Positions 54,133 to 62,491 of a stretch of DNA of 64,000 nt are shown here, one piece after another. The notes beneath the pieces were generated by a model that did no database searches, was not told the origin of the DNA, and saw only the letters and a list, made by a program, of their open reading frames with translations. A program made the position numbers and the translations under genes. This stretch comes from an uncultured Caryophanales bacterium (lineage in GTDB: Bacteria > Bacillota_I > Bacilli_A > Acholeplasmatales > Anaeroplasmataceae). The stretch covers positions 1 to 64,000 of the forward strand of contig CAMJFY010000006.1 in assembly GCA_946405105.1 (NCBI GenBank), in the 5' to 3' direction. The stretch's first letter is position 1, and every line of letters starts with the position of its first letter.

Positions 54133-54852
54133 TTGAAATTGAATAAGTATGAATTACTAAACAGAAGTTATTCATTCATTTCATTTGAGAATTTAGCCTT
54201 AACGATTGCGGTAAAAAATATAGGGGATAATACTATACATTTCATTACCTTCAATGATGTTAAAAATGTCATTGGTGAGGTTAATAATACTGATAAGACT
54301 ATTACAGAGGCTAAGGTAGATGAAAATGGCAACAAATTAATAGAGCTAATTGTTGATAATAAGGCGCTAAAGCTTGAATATACAAATTATTCAGTATGCT
54401 CAATAAAAGTATTTGAAAATTATTTTGCCTTATACGAGGATGAATTAATTGAGATGAGTGGAGAGTGGGAGAAGGAATTCTCATCACATGGTTATTTACA
54501 AAATGAAACTAAAGATTTAGAAAATCAAAGATTAATCATCGCAATGGATACTGAAACTAATAAGCTTGTTGGATATTTATATGGTCATAAATATAAAACA
54601 AGAAATGCTTCAGCAACTATTCCTGAAGATTCTAAAGTTTTTGAGCTAGAAGAAATTTTTGTCAAAAAGGAATATAGATCTAGAGGTATTGGTACAACTA
54701 TGTTTAATGCCATAGAGGATAAGATGAAGCAAGAAGGAGTATCATATATAACCCTAACAACTAAAACAAAGGATTATAAAAAGATATTTAATTTCTATAT
54801 CGATGAGCTAGGAATGAGCTTTTGGCATGCAAGATTATTTAAGCAAATTTAG
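54133..54852 (+). CDS. GNAT-family N-acetyltransferase
   Basis: A 239-residue protein with a C-terminal GNAT domain (about 95-235). Acetyl-CoA-binding motif A is ELEEIFVKKEYRSRGIGTTMF. The first 90 residues form an additional N-terminal region of unknown role. The start is probably TTG at 54133, since GAGGGTG (54120-54126) lies six bases ahead; a GTG at 54124 overlaps that site. The acceptor substrate cannot be predicted. A palindrome covers the -10 element of its promoter. The gene lies directly upstream of the lipid synthesis cluster but is separated by 137 bases and another promoter. Confidence 0.8.
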   Translation: MKLNKYELLNRSYSFISFENLALTIAVKNIGDNTIHFITFNDVKNVIGEVNNTDKTITEAKVDENGNKLIELIVDNKALKLEYTNYSVCSIKVFENYFALYEDELIEMSGEWEKEFSSHGYLQNETKDLENQRLIIAMDTETNKLVGYLYGHKYKTRNASATIPEDSKVFELEEIFVKKEYRSRGIGTTMFNAIEDKMKQEGVSYITLTTKTKDYKKIFNFYIDELGMSFWHARLFKQI

Positions 54853-54855
54853 TGC

Positions 54856-54876
54856 GTAATAATATACTATTATTAC
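54856..54876. promoter_or_regulatory. 21-bp palindrome ahead of the lipid cluster promoter
   Basis: GTAATAATA (54856-54864) and TATTATTAC (54868-54876) are perfect nine-base arms around TAC. It lies 15 bases upstream of the acpP -35. There is no T-run, so it is not a simple terminator, and a regulatory site for the cluster is more likely. The regulator is unknown. Confidence 0.5.
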
Positions 54877-54891
54877 AAAAGCTTATTATTC

Positions 54892-54920
54892 TTTACAACT
54901 TGATTTTTATTTGATATAAT
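54892..54920 (+). promoter_or_regulatory. Promoter of the fatty acid synthesis cluster
   Basis: -35 TTTACA (54892-54897), 17-base spacer ending in TGA, -10 TATAAT (54915-54920). Transcription would start near 54927. Confidence 0.65.
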
Positions 54921-54989
54921 GATACTGGTTTTATTTTGGCATTTATGCTGAAAATAAAAGATTTTTATGTAATTAGAGAGGGAAAAATA

Positions 54990-55232
54990 ATGAAAGACAC
55001 AGAAATCAAACAACAATTAAAAGACTTTTTTGTTAATGAATTAGGCGTAGATGCTAATGAATTACAATATGACACAATTTTATTCAATGAAGGAATTGGT
55101 CTAGACTCAATCGACTCAATCGAATTAGTTTCATTCATCGATGAAACATTTGGTGTTCAAACATCAGGAATTGATAGAGAGAACTTCAAGAACATTGATA
55201 CATTAGCAGCTTATATCGTTGCCCATATGTAA
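54990..55232 (+). CDS. acpP: Acyl carrier protein
   Basis: An 80-residue acidic four-helix carrier protein. The phosphopantetheine serine is Ser40 in GIGLDSIDSIELV; the motif is a DS-I type, not the DSL of most ACPs. The C-terminus ends with the usual hydrophobic helix (IDTLAAYIVAHM). The ATG at 54990 follows AGAGAGGG; a longer frame from 54936 would include the leader. It is the first gene of the cluster and is separated from the rest by a terminator-like hairpin, so it may be made in excess. Confidence 0.9.
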   Translation: MKDTEIKQQLKDFFVNELGVDANELQYDTILFNEGIGLDSIDSIELVSFIDETFGVQTSGIDRENFKNIDTLAAYIVAHM

Positions 55233-55240
55233 TTCTTATG

Positions 55241-55275
55241 ATTGCAAACTTGTATAAGCTTGCAATTATTTTTTA
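55241..55275 (+). terminator. Internal terminator/attenuator after acpP
   Basis: An 11-base stem with one G-U pair, 55241-55251 with 55256-55266, loop GTAT, then a T-rich tract. No promoter was seen between it and the next gene, so partial read-through is likely. Confidence 0.7.
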
Positions 55276-55304
55276 TAAATGAAATATTAGGAGTGATTAT
55301 TTAT

Positions 55305-57674
55305 ATGACAGATATTAAAAATCGTTGCGTTATTACTGGTTTAGGTATGATTAATGCTATCGGTAATAATGTTGATGAGTGCTTCACAAACGCTAAGAAT
55401 AGCGTTTCAGGTATTGAAGTAACTACATCAGTTGATACAAAGGATTGTTATGCAAATCTTGGTGCTGAGGTTAAGCATTTTGACCTAAGCACAATTAAGA
55501 ATACTGAAAATATGGATAGAGTATCTAAGTTTGCAATTAAAGCAGCAACAGAAGCTATGGCAGATGCAAAGCTAGAAGCATTCAATGATAATCCAAGAGT
55601 TTCAGTAATCATGGGTTCATGTGTTGGTGGTGCAGTATCTATTGCACATTATTATGAGAACAACCATGATGCTTCAGACATTGAAAAGATGCCTATTTCA
55701 AGAATTGCAAATGATGTTGCAGAATATTTCAAGGCTGGTGGTGTTGTTACAAATATCGCTAACGCTTGTGCTGCAGGTACAATTTCAATTGCTTATGCTT
55801 GTGATTTAATTAGATCAAACAAGGCTGATATAGTTTTAGCTGGTGGTACTGATTCATTCGCATCAGTTCCATATGCAGGATTCTTAGCATTACATGCTCT
55901 AGATTCTAATCCATGCTCACCATTTAACCATTGTACAGGTATTACACTTGGTGAAGGTTCTGGTGTAGTAGTAGTTGAATCATATGAGCACGCTATGGCA
56001 AGAAAGGCTAAAATTTATTGTGAGGTATTAGGCTCTGGTGTATCAAGTGATGCTCACCATATTACAGCTCCAAGAGAAGATGGCGAAGGACAAATGAACG
56101 CTATTAATTGGGCTATTAAGACATCTGGTATTAAGAAATCAGAAATTGGCTATATCAATGCTCATGGAACTGGTACAGCTAAGAATGATAATGCAGAATT
56201 CTTATCATTACATACAATCTTTGATGGTGAGAATAATGATTTATCTGTTTCATCAACAAAGGCAATGGTTGGTCACTGCTTAGGTGCTGCAGGAGCAATT
56301 GAAGCAGTATTTTCAATTAAGTGCTTAACTGAAAATGTAATCCTTCCTACTTTAAGATATACTGCTGAGGATTTAGAAAATCTAAAGGAAAAGGCAGGAA
56401 AAATTGATTTTATTCCAAATAAATCAAGAGAAAAGAAGCTAGAAACAGTAATGTCTAATTCATTCGCATTTGGTGGAAACAATGCATCAATTGTTTTCTC
56501 AAAGAATGAAGGAAACGTTAATGTTAAAACTGATAAGAAGAAAAAGATTGCCATTACAGGTTTAGGAATTGTTACTCCACTTGGAAATGGTATTGATAAT
56601 TATATTGAAAAGATTAATACATTCAAGCCAGAATCAACTTCAATTGCATCAGTAGTTGAAAGAAAAGATTATGATGAATTTGGTTTAGGTATGACATTTA
56701 GAAAGCATGATAATCTATCTAGACTTCAGGTTGTATCAGGAATGAATGCATTAAAGGATGCAAACTTTACTATTAATGATCAAACTGCAACAGAAATTGG
56801 TATCGTAGTTGGTACTAGTGAGGGCGCACTTGGAACATGCTTAAATTTCCAAGATAATATTACTGAAAAGGGTAACTGCAATGGTTCAGCATTCAATTTC
56901 CCTAACACAGTATACAACGCAGCTGGTGGATACTTATCAATTTGTTCAGGAATTAAAGGATATAACGTTACAGTAACAAATGGTGCTCAATCAGGTTTAG
57001 CATCTGTTGCTTACGCAATGGATATTTTAAGAAAGAATACTGAAAAAGCAATCCTAGCTACTGGTAGTGATGAAAATATCGAAATCATTAATACAATTTA
57101 TTCACAAGAAAATAAAATTGCTAGCACAGTAAATGAAGCATATTCTAAGAAGGATGGATTCACATTATCTGATGGATCTGTTTCAGTATTATTAGAGGAT
57201 GCTGATTATGCAGCAAGCCATAATGCACATATCTATGCTAAGGTTACAGGTTATGGTATGGCACATAAGAGTGTTGCATTCAACACAATTAAGGATTCTA
57301 ATGTAGCTTTAACTGAAGCTATCAACAGTGCATTAATGGATGCAGAAATTAAAGCATCTGATATTGATGCTGTAATCGGATTTGCTAATGGTGATAAGAC
57401 AATTGATGCAGAAGAGATCTTAGGTCTTAAAGGCTCATTTGATTTATCTAAGCTTCCAATTATTAACATTAAGAATAATATCGGTGAAGCAAGAAGTGCA
57501 GCTGCTACATTAGCTGTATCTCATGCTGCATTATTATTATCAAATAAATTACAAAAGACAAGCTGCTATGTAGCTAATAAGAAAACTGAAATTGAAGCTT
57601 CTAAGCTTAACAAGATTTTAGTTGTATCTTATGGCTTTGGTGGAAGCTATACAGCAGTAGTAGTTGAGAAATAA
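55305..57674 (+). CDS. Fused ketosynthase pair: active KS plus degenerate KS (CLF-like)
   Basis: A 789-residue protein of two tandem thiolase-fold ketosynthase units, where FabF is about 410. The first unit (1-400) keeps the triad: Cys155 in NACAAG, His287 in NAHGTGT and His324 in MVGHCLGAAG, with Lys319. The second unit (413-789) starts again with KIAITGLGIVTPLGNG but has Ala561 for Cys (NGAQSG), Asn695 for the first His (FANGDKT) and Glu728 for the second (NIGEAR); Lys723 remains. The second half is therefore inactive for condensation, like the chain-length factor partner of KS-alpha in type II polyketide synthases. GGAGTGATT precedes the ATG. Confidence 0.92.
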   Translation: MTDIKNRCVITGLGMINAIGNNVDECFTNAKNSVSGIEVTTSVDTKDCYANLGAEVKHFDLSTIKNTENMDRVSKFAIKAATEAMADAKLEAFNDNPRVSVIMGSCVGGAVSIAHYYENNHDASDIEKMPISRIANDVAEYFKAGGVVTNIANACAAGTISIAYACDLIRSNKADIVLAGGTDSFASVPYAGFLALHALDSNPCSPFNHCTGITLGEGSGVVVVESYEHAMARKAKIYCEVLGSGVSSDAHHITAPREDGEGQMNAINWAIKTSGIKKSEIGYINAHGTGTAKNDNAEFLSLHTIFDGENNDLSVSSTKAMVGHCLGAAGAIEAVFSIKCLTENVILPTLRYTAEDLENLKEKAGKIDFIPNKSREKKLETVMSNSFAFGGNNASIVFSKNEGNVNVKTDKKKKIAITGLGIVTPLGNGIDNYIEKINTFKPESTSIASVVERKDYDEFGLGMTFRKHDNLSRLQVVSGMNALKDANFTINDQTATEIGIVVGTSEGALGTCLNFQDNITEKGNCNGSAFNFPNTVYNAAGGYLSICSGIKGYNVTVTNGAQSGLASVAYAMDILRKNTEKAILATGSDENIEIINTIYSQENKIASTVNEAYSKKDGFTLSDGSVSVLLEDADYAASHNAHIYAKVTGYGMAHKSVAFNTIKDSNVALTEAINSALMDAEIKASDIDAVIGFANGDKTIDAEEILGLKGSFDLSKLPIINIKNNIGEARSAAATLAVSHAALLLSNKLQKTSCYVANKKTEIEASKLNKILVVSYGFGGSYTAVVVEK

Positions 57675-57688
57675 TATCGGAGGAAAAT

Positions 57689-58420
57689 ATGAAGGTTGCA
57701 ATTGTTACAGGTGCTTCAAGAGGAATCGGTAGAGCATGTGCTATTAAATTAGCTCAAGTTGGTTATACTGTAGTTATTAATTATGCTTCAAATGACGCAA
57801 AAGCTCAAGAAGTATTAGATTTAATCAAAGCTAATGGCGGCGATGGTATGCTATATAAGGCAAATGTTAGTAATTATGATGAAGTAAAACAAATGGTTAA
57901 AACTGTTTTTGATACTTATAAGCAAATTGATTTATTAGTAAATAATGCTGGTATAGTAAGAGATGAACCATTAATTGGTTTAAATAAAGAAAATCTAGAT
58001 ATGTGCTTTGATTTAAATGTAAAAGGATATTTCTATTGTGCTAAAGAAGTAGCTTTAAAAATGGCTAGAAAGAGATCAGGCGTTATTGTAAATATGTCTA
58101 GTGTATCTGGTACATATTCACTTCCTGGTCAAACTGTTTATAGTGCTACAAAGGGTGCAGTAAATCAATTTACAAAAACTCTTGCAAAAGAAATGGGCTC
58201 TCGTGGACTAAGAGTTAACGCAGTTGCTCCTGGATTTATTGAAACTGATATGATTGAAGCTGTAGATGAAGCAACAATGGCTAAATATTTAGAGGCTATT
58301 CCTCTAAGACGTCGTGGAAAAGTTGAAGAAGTTGCAAATCTTGTAGCTTTCTTAGCTTCAGATGATGCTTCATATATAACAGGACAAATTATTACATTAG
58401 ATGGAGGTTTATCTCTATAA
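57689..58420 (+). CDS. fabG: 3-oxoacyl-ACP reductase
   Basis: A 243-residue short-chain dehydrogenase that reduces 3-oxoacyl-ACP with NADPH. The cofactor motif GASRGIGRACA, NNAG, the catalytic serine in NMSSVSG, the YSATKG Tyr/Lys pair and the C-terminal GQIITLDGGLSL are the standard FabG set. CGGAGGAAA precedes the ATG. The stop overlaps the fabZ start by one base. Confidence 0.95.
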   Translation: MKVAIVTGASRGIGRACAIKLAQVGYTVVINYASNDAKAQEVLDLIKANGGDGMLYKANVSNYDEVKQMVKTVFDTYKQIDLLVNNAGIVRDEPLIGLNKENLDMCFDLNVKGYFYCAKEVALKMARKRSGVIVNMSSVSGTYSLPGQTVYSATKGAVNQFTKTLAKEMGSRGLRVNAVAPGFIETDMIEAVDEATMAKYLEAIPLRRRGKVEEVANLVAFLASDDASYITGQIITLDGGLSL

Positions 58421-58863
58421 TGCTAAATATTAATGATATTAACAAAAGAATTAAACAACGCCCACCATTCCAAATGATTGAGCGTGTTATAGATTGGACT
58501 CCAGGTGAGTCAGCAACTGGAATAAAAAATGTATGTATTAATGAACCATATTTCATGGGACATTTTCCAGATGCACCTATTATGCCTGGTGTATTAATTA
58601 TTGAGTCATGTGCTCAACTTTGCTCACTAGTATTCGATACTGAGGGTGGAAACCCTGATATCATTTATGTTTTATTAAAGGTAAATGATTTCAAATTTGT
58701 TAAGCCAGTTATTCCTGGAGATCAATTAGTAATAACTGTAACTAAGACAAAGATTATGGGACCTCTTGCAGTATTTGATGCAGTAGTAAAGGTAAACGAT
58801 GAAATCCGTTCTAAGGGTACAATGACATTTACAATGGTTGAAAAGGCTAAAATTTACGGATAA
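58420..58863 (+). CDS. fabZ: 3-hydroxyacyl-ACP dehydratase (FabZ)
   Basis: A 147-residue hot-dog-fold dehydratase. The active site has His48 in GHFPDAPIMPGVL and Glu62 in LIIESCAQL. The block RPPFQMIERV at the start is typical for FabZ. Translation is coupled to fabG through the one-base overlap of stop and start. It would remove water from 3-hydroxyacyl-ACP made by FabG. No isomerase signature is apparent, but an added FabA-like activity cannot be excluded. Confidence 0.95.
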   Translation: MLNINDINKRIKQRPPFQMIERVIDWTPGESATGIKNVCINEPYFMGHFPDAPIMPGVLIIESCAQLCSLVFDTEGGNPDIIYVLLKVNDFKFVKPVIPGDQLVITVTKTKIMGPLAVFDAVVKVNDEIRSKGTMTFTMVEKAKIYG

Positions 58864-58882
58864 AAATTAGGATGTGCTTGAT

Positions 58883-59611
58883 ATGAAGAAGATATTAGTA
58901 TTAAATGGTAGCCCTAAAAAAGAAAAATCATCAACATTAAATGTGACTAAAGCATTTGTTGATGGTATGCTATCAACAAATAAATATGAAACTGAATACG
59001 TTAATTTATCTGATTTAAATATCAAGCCATGCACAGGATGTCTATCTTGCTGGGGAAGAACAGAGGGTGAATGTGTTATTAAAAATGATGACATATTACC
59101 AATTAAGGAAAAGATTTTAAATGCGGATGTATTTATTGAATCATTCCCATTGTTTTTCTTTGGTATGCCAGGAACAATGAAGGTATTTACAGATAGAATG
59201 TTATCAATGATGAAAACATATAGAGGACAAAAATCACCTGAAAATGGTGAATCATTCCATGGTATTAGATATGAAAAGAATCCTCAATTTGTTGTTATTA
59301 CATCATGTGCATATACTGAATTTGGTCCAGTATATGAGCCATTAATTAGTCAATATGACTGTATTTGTGGAAAAGGCAATTATACAATGCTTTTTTCACC
59401 ACAATTAAAGACATTAATAGATTTAAAAAACGAATCTAAAATTAATAAATATTTACAAAAATTTTATGATGCTGGCGTTGAATTCGCCAATAATGGTTTT
59501 CTATCTAATGAAACATATGAATTATTAAAGAAACCACCTTTCTCAGAAGGAGCATATAAAATTTTCCTAGATAACTTCTGGAGAGAAGAGAAAGAAAAGG
59601 GAGGATGCTAA
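58883..59611 (+). CDS. Flavodoxin-fold iron-sulfur flavoprotein
   Basis: A 242-residue protein of the NADPH-dependent FMN reductase / iron-sulfur flavoprotein group. The FMN phosphate loop is LNGSPKKEKSST (residues 6-17). A compact cysteine motif C-x2-C-x2-C-x7-C (PCTGCLSCWGRTEGEC, about 52-67) is as in iron-sulfur flavoproteins with a [4Fe-4S] cluster. The flavin-stacking block ESFPLFFFGMPGTMKVFTDR follows. The ATG at 58883 is chosen over the GTG at 58874 because AGGATG lies at 58869-58874. It lies inside the lipid cluster, between fabZ and a second ACP gene, which hints at a redox role in the pathway, unproven. Confidence 0.85.
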   Translation: MKKILVLNGSPKKEKSSTLNVTKAFVDGMLSTNKYETEYVNLSDLNIKPCTGCLSCWGRTEGECVIKNDDILPIKEKILNADVFIESFPLFFFGMPGTMKVFTDRMLSMMKTYRGQKSPENGESFHGIRYEKNPQFVVITSCAYTEFGPVYEPLISQYDCICGKGNYTMLFSPQLKTLIDLKNESKINKYLQKFYDAGVEFANNGFLSNETYELLKKPPFSEGAYKIFLDNFWREEKEKGGC

Positions 59612-59613
59612 TT

Positions 59614-59844
59614 ATGTTTGAAGAAATCAAAAGATTATTAGTAGAATGTGCTCATGTTGATGAGGATGAGGTTACATTAGAAGCAAACCTTAAAAAGGAT
59701 TTAGGAATCGATAGCTTATACGCTGTTGAGTTAACACTTGAGCTTGAAGAACATTATGGTATTGCCATTGACTGGGAAGAAATGCAAGAGGTATATACTG
59801 TAGGAGATGTTGTTAAGCTAATTGAAGGAAAGGTACGTGGATAA
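59614..59844 (+). CDS. Second acyl carrier protein
   Basis: A 76-residue carrier protein with the phosphopantetheine serine in LGIDSLYAVELTLELE. Low similarity to the first ACP of this cluster beyond the fold pattern suggests different duties. The ATG at 59614 is nine bases after GGGAGG; an in-frame ATG at 59605 would sit directly on that site. It begins two bases after the flavoprotein stop and is followed by accB. Confidence 0.9.
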   Translation: MFEEIKRLLVECAHVDEDEVTLEANLKKDLGIDSLYAVELTLELEEHYGIAIDWEEMQEVYTVGDVVKLIEGKVRG

Positions 59845-59845
59845 T

Positions 59846-60268
59846 ATGGATTTTGAAAATTTAAAGAAGGCTATTCAGATTTTTAAAGAATCAGGATTAT
59901 CTTATATGGAATTTGAACAGGATGGTATGAGAGTAGCATTTGATAATAGAGTTTCTCAAAATACAGGTAATGTTGTTGTTGCTGCAGCTCAAAATGCTGA
60001 AGAAGTAAAATCGGAAAATTCAGTAGACAATAATTATTATGTTACATCACCATTAGTTGGTACATTCCATCAAGCACAGGCTGAAGGTAGCAAGCCTTTT
60101 GTTCAAGTTGGTCAAAAGGTTAAGAAAGGCGATAAGCTTTGTATTATAGAGGCAATGAAGGTTATGAACGAAATCACTGCTGATAAATCAGGAGAAATAA
60201 CTGATATTTTAGTTACTGAGGGTCAGATGGTTGAATTTGGTCAAAAGCTATTTGTTATAGGTGAATAA
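59846..60268 (+). CDS. accB: Biotin carboxyl carrier protein of acetyl-CoA carboxylase
   Basis: A 140-residue protein with an N-terminal helical region (NLKKAIQIFKESGLSYMEFEQDG), a linker, and a C-terminal biotinyl domain. The biotin lysine is in IEAMKVMNEI. It carries carboxybiotin between AccC and the AccA-AccD transferase. The ATG at 59846 comes one base after the ACP stop; a longer frame from 59822 overlaps that gene. Confidence 0.96.
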   Translation: MDFENLKKAIQIFKESGLSYMEFEQDGMRVAFDNRVSQNTGNVVVAAAQNAEEVKSENSVDNNYYVTSPLVGTFHQAQAEGSKPFVQVGQKVKKGDKLCIIEAMKVMNEITADKSGEITDILVTEGQMVEFGQKLFVIGE

Positions 60269-60269
60269 T

Positions 60270-61637
60270 ATGTTTAAAAAGATTTTAATTGCTAATCGTG
60301 GTGAGATTGCAGTACGTATTATTCGTGCCTGCAAGGAAATGGGAATTAAATCTGTTGCTGTATATTCAGAGGCTGATAAAAAAGCTCTACATACTGAGCT
60401 TGCAACAGAGACAGTTTGCATTGGTAAAGCACCATCTAGCGAATCATATCTAAATATGGAATCAATTATAAGTGCTGCGCTAGTTACAGGATGTGATGCT
60501 ATACATCCTGGTTTTGGCTTTTTATCTGAAAATCCACAATTTGCTAGAATGGTAGAAAAATGTGGATTAACATTTATTGGTCCAAACGCTGATGTTATGG
60601 AAAAAATGGGTAATAAGGCAGAAGCTATTCAAAGCATGAAGAATGCTGGTGTACCTATTGTACCAGGCTCTTATAAGGCTGTAACTATGGAAGAAGGACA
60701 CAAGATTGCTGATGAAATTGGCTATCCTGTTTTAATTAAGGCTTCTATGGGTGGAGGCGGAAAAGGAATCAAGAGAGTAAATAATACTAAAGATTTTGAT
60801 TCTTTATATGCTGAAGCTAAAGAAGAAGCTATTAAATTCTTTGCAAATGATGAAATTTATGTAGAGAAATTCATTGTTGCTCCAAAGCACATTGAGGTTC
60901 AGGTAATGTGTGATAAATTTGGTAATGTAATCCACTTATTTGAAAGAAATTGCTCAATGCAAAGAAGAAACCAAAAAATGCTAGAGGAGGCACCATGCCA
61001 ATCTATCAGCAAGGAATTAAAACAAAAGCTTTATGATTCTGCAATTAAAGCATGTAAGGCTGTTAATTATGATAGCGTAGGTACTATTGAATTCTTAGTT
61101 GATAAGGATGAAAATTATTATTTCATTGAAATGAACACAAGAATTCAGGTTGAGCATGCTGTAACAGAGGCTATAACAAATATTGATATTGTTAAGAATA
61201 TGATTAAGATTGCTTATGGTCTAAAGCTTGCTTACAAGCAAGAAGATGTTAAGCAATTAGGATATGCATTAGAATGTAGAATTACTGCAGAGGATGTAGA
61301 AAATGATTTTAGACCAAGTCCAGGTAAAATTAATTTCATGCATACTCCAGGTGGTATGGGTGTAAGAATCGATACTGCAGTTTATACAGGATATGAGATA
61401 TCACCATATTATGATTCTATGATTTTAAAGATTGTTGTTTCAGGACAATCAAGACTTGAATGTATAAGAAAGATGAGAGCTGCATTAGAGGAATTAATTA
61501 TTGAAGGTGTTAAAACTACAATTGAATTCCATTATGTATTGCTACATAATACTTCATTCATTTTAGGAAATTATGATACAACATGTGTAGAAACATTCTT
61601 AAAGGAGGTATTTGAAAATGCAAAGCGCCTTCGATAA
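60270..61637 (+). CDS. accC: Biotin carboxylase subunit of acetyl-CoA carboxylase
   Basis: A 455-residue ATP-grasp enzyme. The start KKILIANRGEIAVRIIRACKE is typical, the ATP-binding glycine loop is MGGGGKGIKRV, and the biotin and bicarbonate-binding blocks KHIEVQVMCDKFGN and EMNTRIQVEHAVTE are present. ATAGGTGAA at 60257-60265 is the ribosome site. It overlaps the accD start by 20 bases. Confidence 0.97.
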   Translation: MFKKILIANRGEIAVRIIRACKEMGIKSVAVYSEADKKALHTELATETVCIGKAPSSESYLNMESIISAALVTGCDAIHPGFGFLSENPQFARMVEKCGLTFIGPNADVMEKMGNKAEAIQSMKNAGVPIVPGSYKAVTMEEGHKIADEIGYPVLIKASMGGGGKGIKRVNNTKDFDSLYAEAKEEAIKFFANDEIYVEKFIVAPKHIEVQVMCDKFGNVIHLFERNCSMQRRNQKMLEEAPCQSISKELKQKLYDSAIKACKAVNYDSVGTIEFLVDKDENYYFIEMNTRIQVEHAVTEAITNIDIVKNMIKIAYGLKLAYKQEDVKQLGYALECRITAEDVENDFRPSPGKINFMHTPGGMGVRIDTAVYTGYEISPYYDSMILKIVVSGQSRLECIRKMRAALEELIIEGVKTTIEFHYVLLHNTSFILGNYDTTCVETFLKEVFENAKRLR

Positions 61638-62490
61638 AAGAAAAGAAGAATTAAAAGAATTTAGTGAAGCATTAGAAAAGCTTGATATTAGAAAAAAGGA
61701 TGAAACTGTTAAAAAGAGTGCTCCTGATGATCTAATGTGTAAGTGCGTAAAATGCGACAAAATATTATTAAAAGAAGAATTATTAAATAATTTATGTGTA
61801 TGTCCATATTGTAATAATCATCTTAGATTAAAGGCTAAGGATAGATTAAATCAAATTATGGATAACGGATATAAAATTATCTTTAATAATATAGATGAAA
61901 AATATTTAGATTTCCCTGATTATGAAAAAAAGCTTAATGAAGCAAAAGAACAGACAGGAAATGATGAATCAATAGTATGTGCTGAAGGTAAAATTAACGG
62001 AATTAAAGCTTTAGTTGGTGTTATGGATTCATATTTTATGATGGGTTCTATGGGAAGTGTATGTGGTGAAAAGGTTACATTAATGGCTGAATTAGCTATT
62101 AAGAAGAAGCTTCCACTTATTTTATTTACTTGTTCTGGTGGAGCTAGAATGCAAGAGGGAATTATTTCTTTAATGCAAATGGCAAAAACTAGTCAAGCAA
62201 TCGGTAAATTAAGAGAAAAGGGCTTATATATTGCAGTATTAACTGACCCAACAACTGGTGGTGTATCTGCATCATTTGCTGCCCTAGCTGATATTACATT
62301 AGCTGAGCCTAATGCCTTAATTGGATTTGCTGGTAAGAGAGTTATTGAAAGAACAATAAAAGAAGTATTACCAAAAGAATTCCAAACTGCTGAATTTAGC
62401 TTAGAAAAAGGATATATAGATAAAATTGTTAATAGAAAGGATTTAAAGGAGACTTTAGCTACGCTACTAAAGCTTCATAGGTATAACTAA
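61618..62490 (+). CDS. accD: Acetyl-CoA carboxylase carboxyltransferase beta subunit
   Basis: A 290-residue crotonase-fold subunit with an N-terminal C4 zinc ribbon (CKCVKCDKILLKEELLNNLC, then CPYC). The carboxyltransferase core holds the oxyanion blocks FTCSGGARMQEGI and DPTTGGVSASFA. The ATG at 61618 lies eight bases after AAAGGAGGT and is in frame with a TTG at 61612 that is too close to that site. Coupled with accC. Confidence 0.96.
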   Translation: MQSAFDKRKEELKEFSEALEKLDIRKKDETVKKSAPDDLMCKCVKCDKILLKEELLNNLCVCPYCNNHLRLKAKDRLNQIMDNGYKIIFNNIDEKYLDFPDYEKKLNEAKEQTGNDESIVCAEGKINGIKALVGVMDSYFMMGSMGSVCGEKVTLMAELAIKKKLPLILFTCSGGARMQEGIISLMQMAKTSQAIGKLREKGLYIAVLTDPTTGGVSASFAALADITLAEPNALIGFAGKRVIERTIKEVLPKEFQTAEFSLEKGYIDKIVNRKDLKETLATLLKLHRYN

Positions 62491-62491
62491 G

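Noticed and set aside
56273-56554. Minus-strand open frame inside the ketosynthase gene
   Set aside because: It is antisense to conserved ketosynthase coding sequence with no own ribosome site or family match; the same holds for other short antisense frames, for example 1232-1501, 6843-7172 and 19799-20071.
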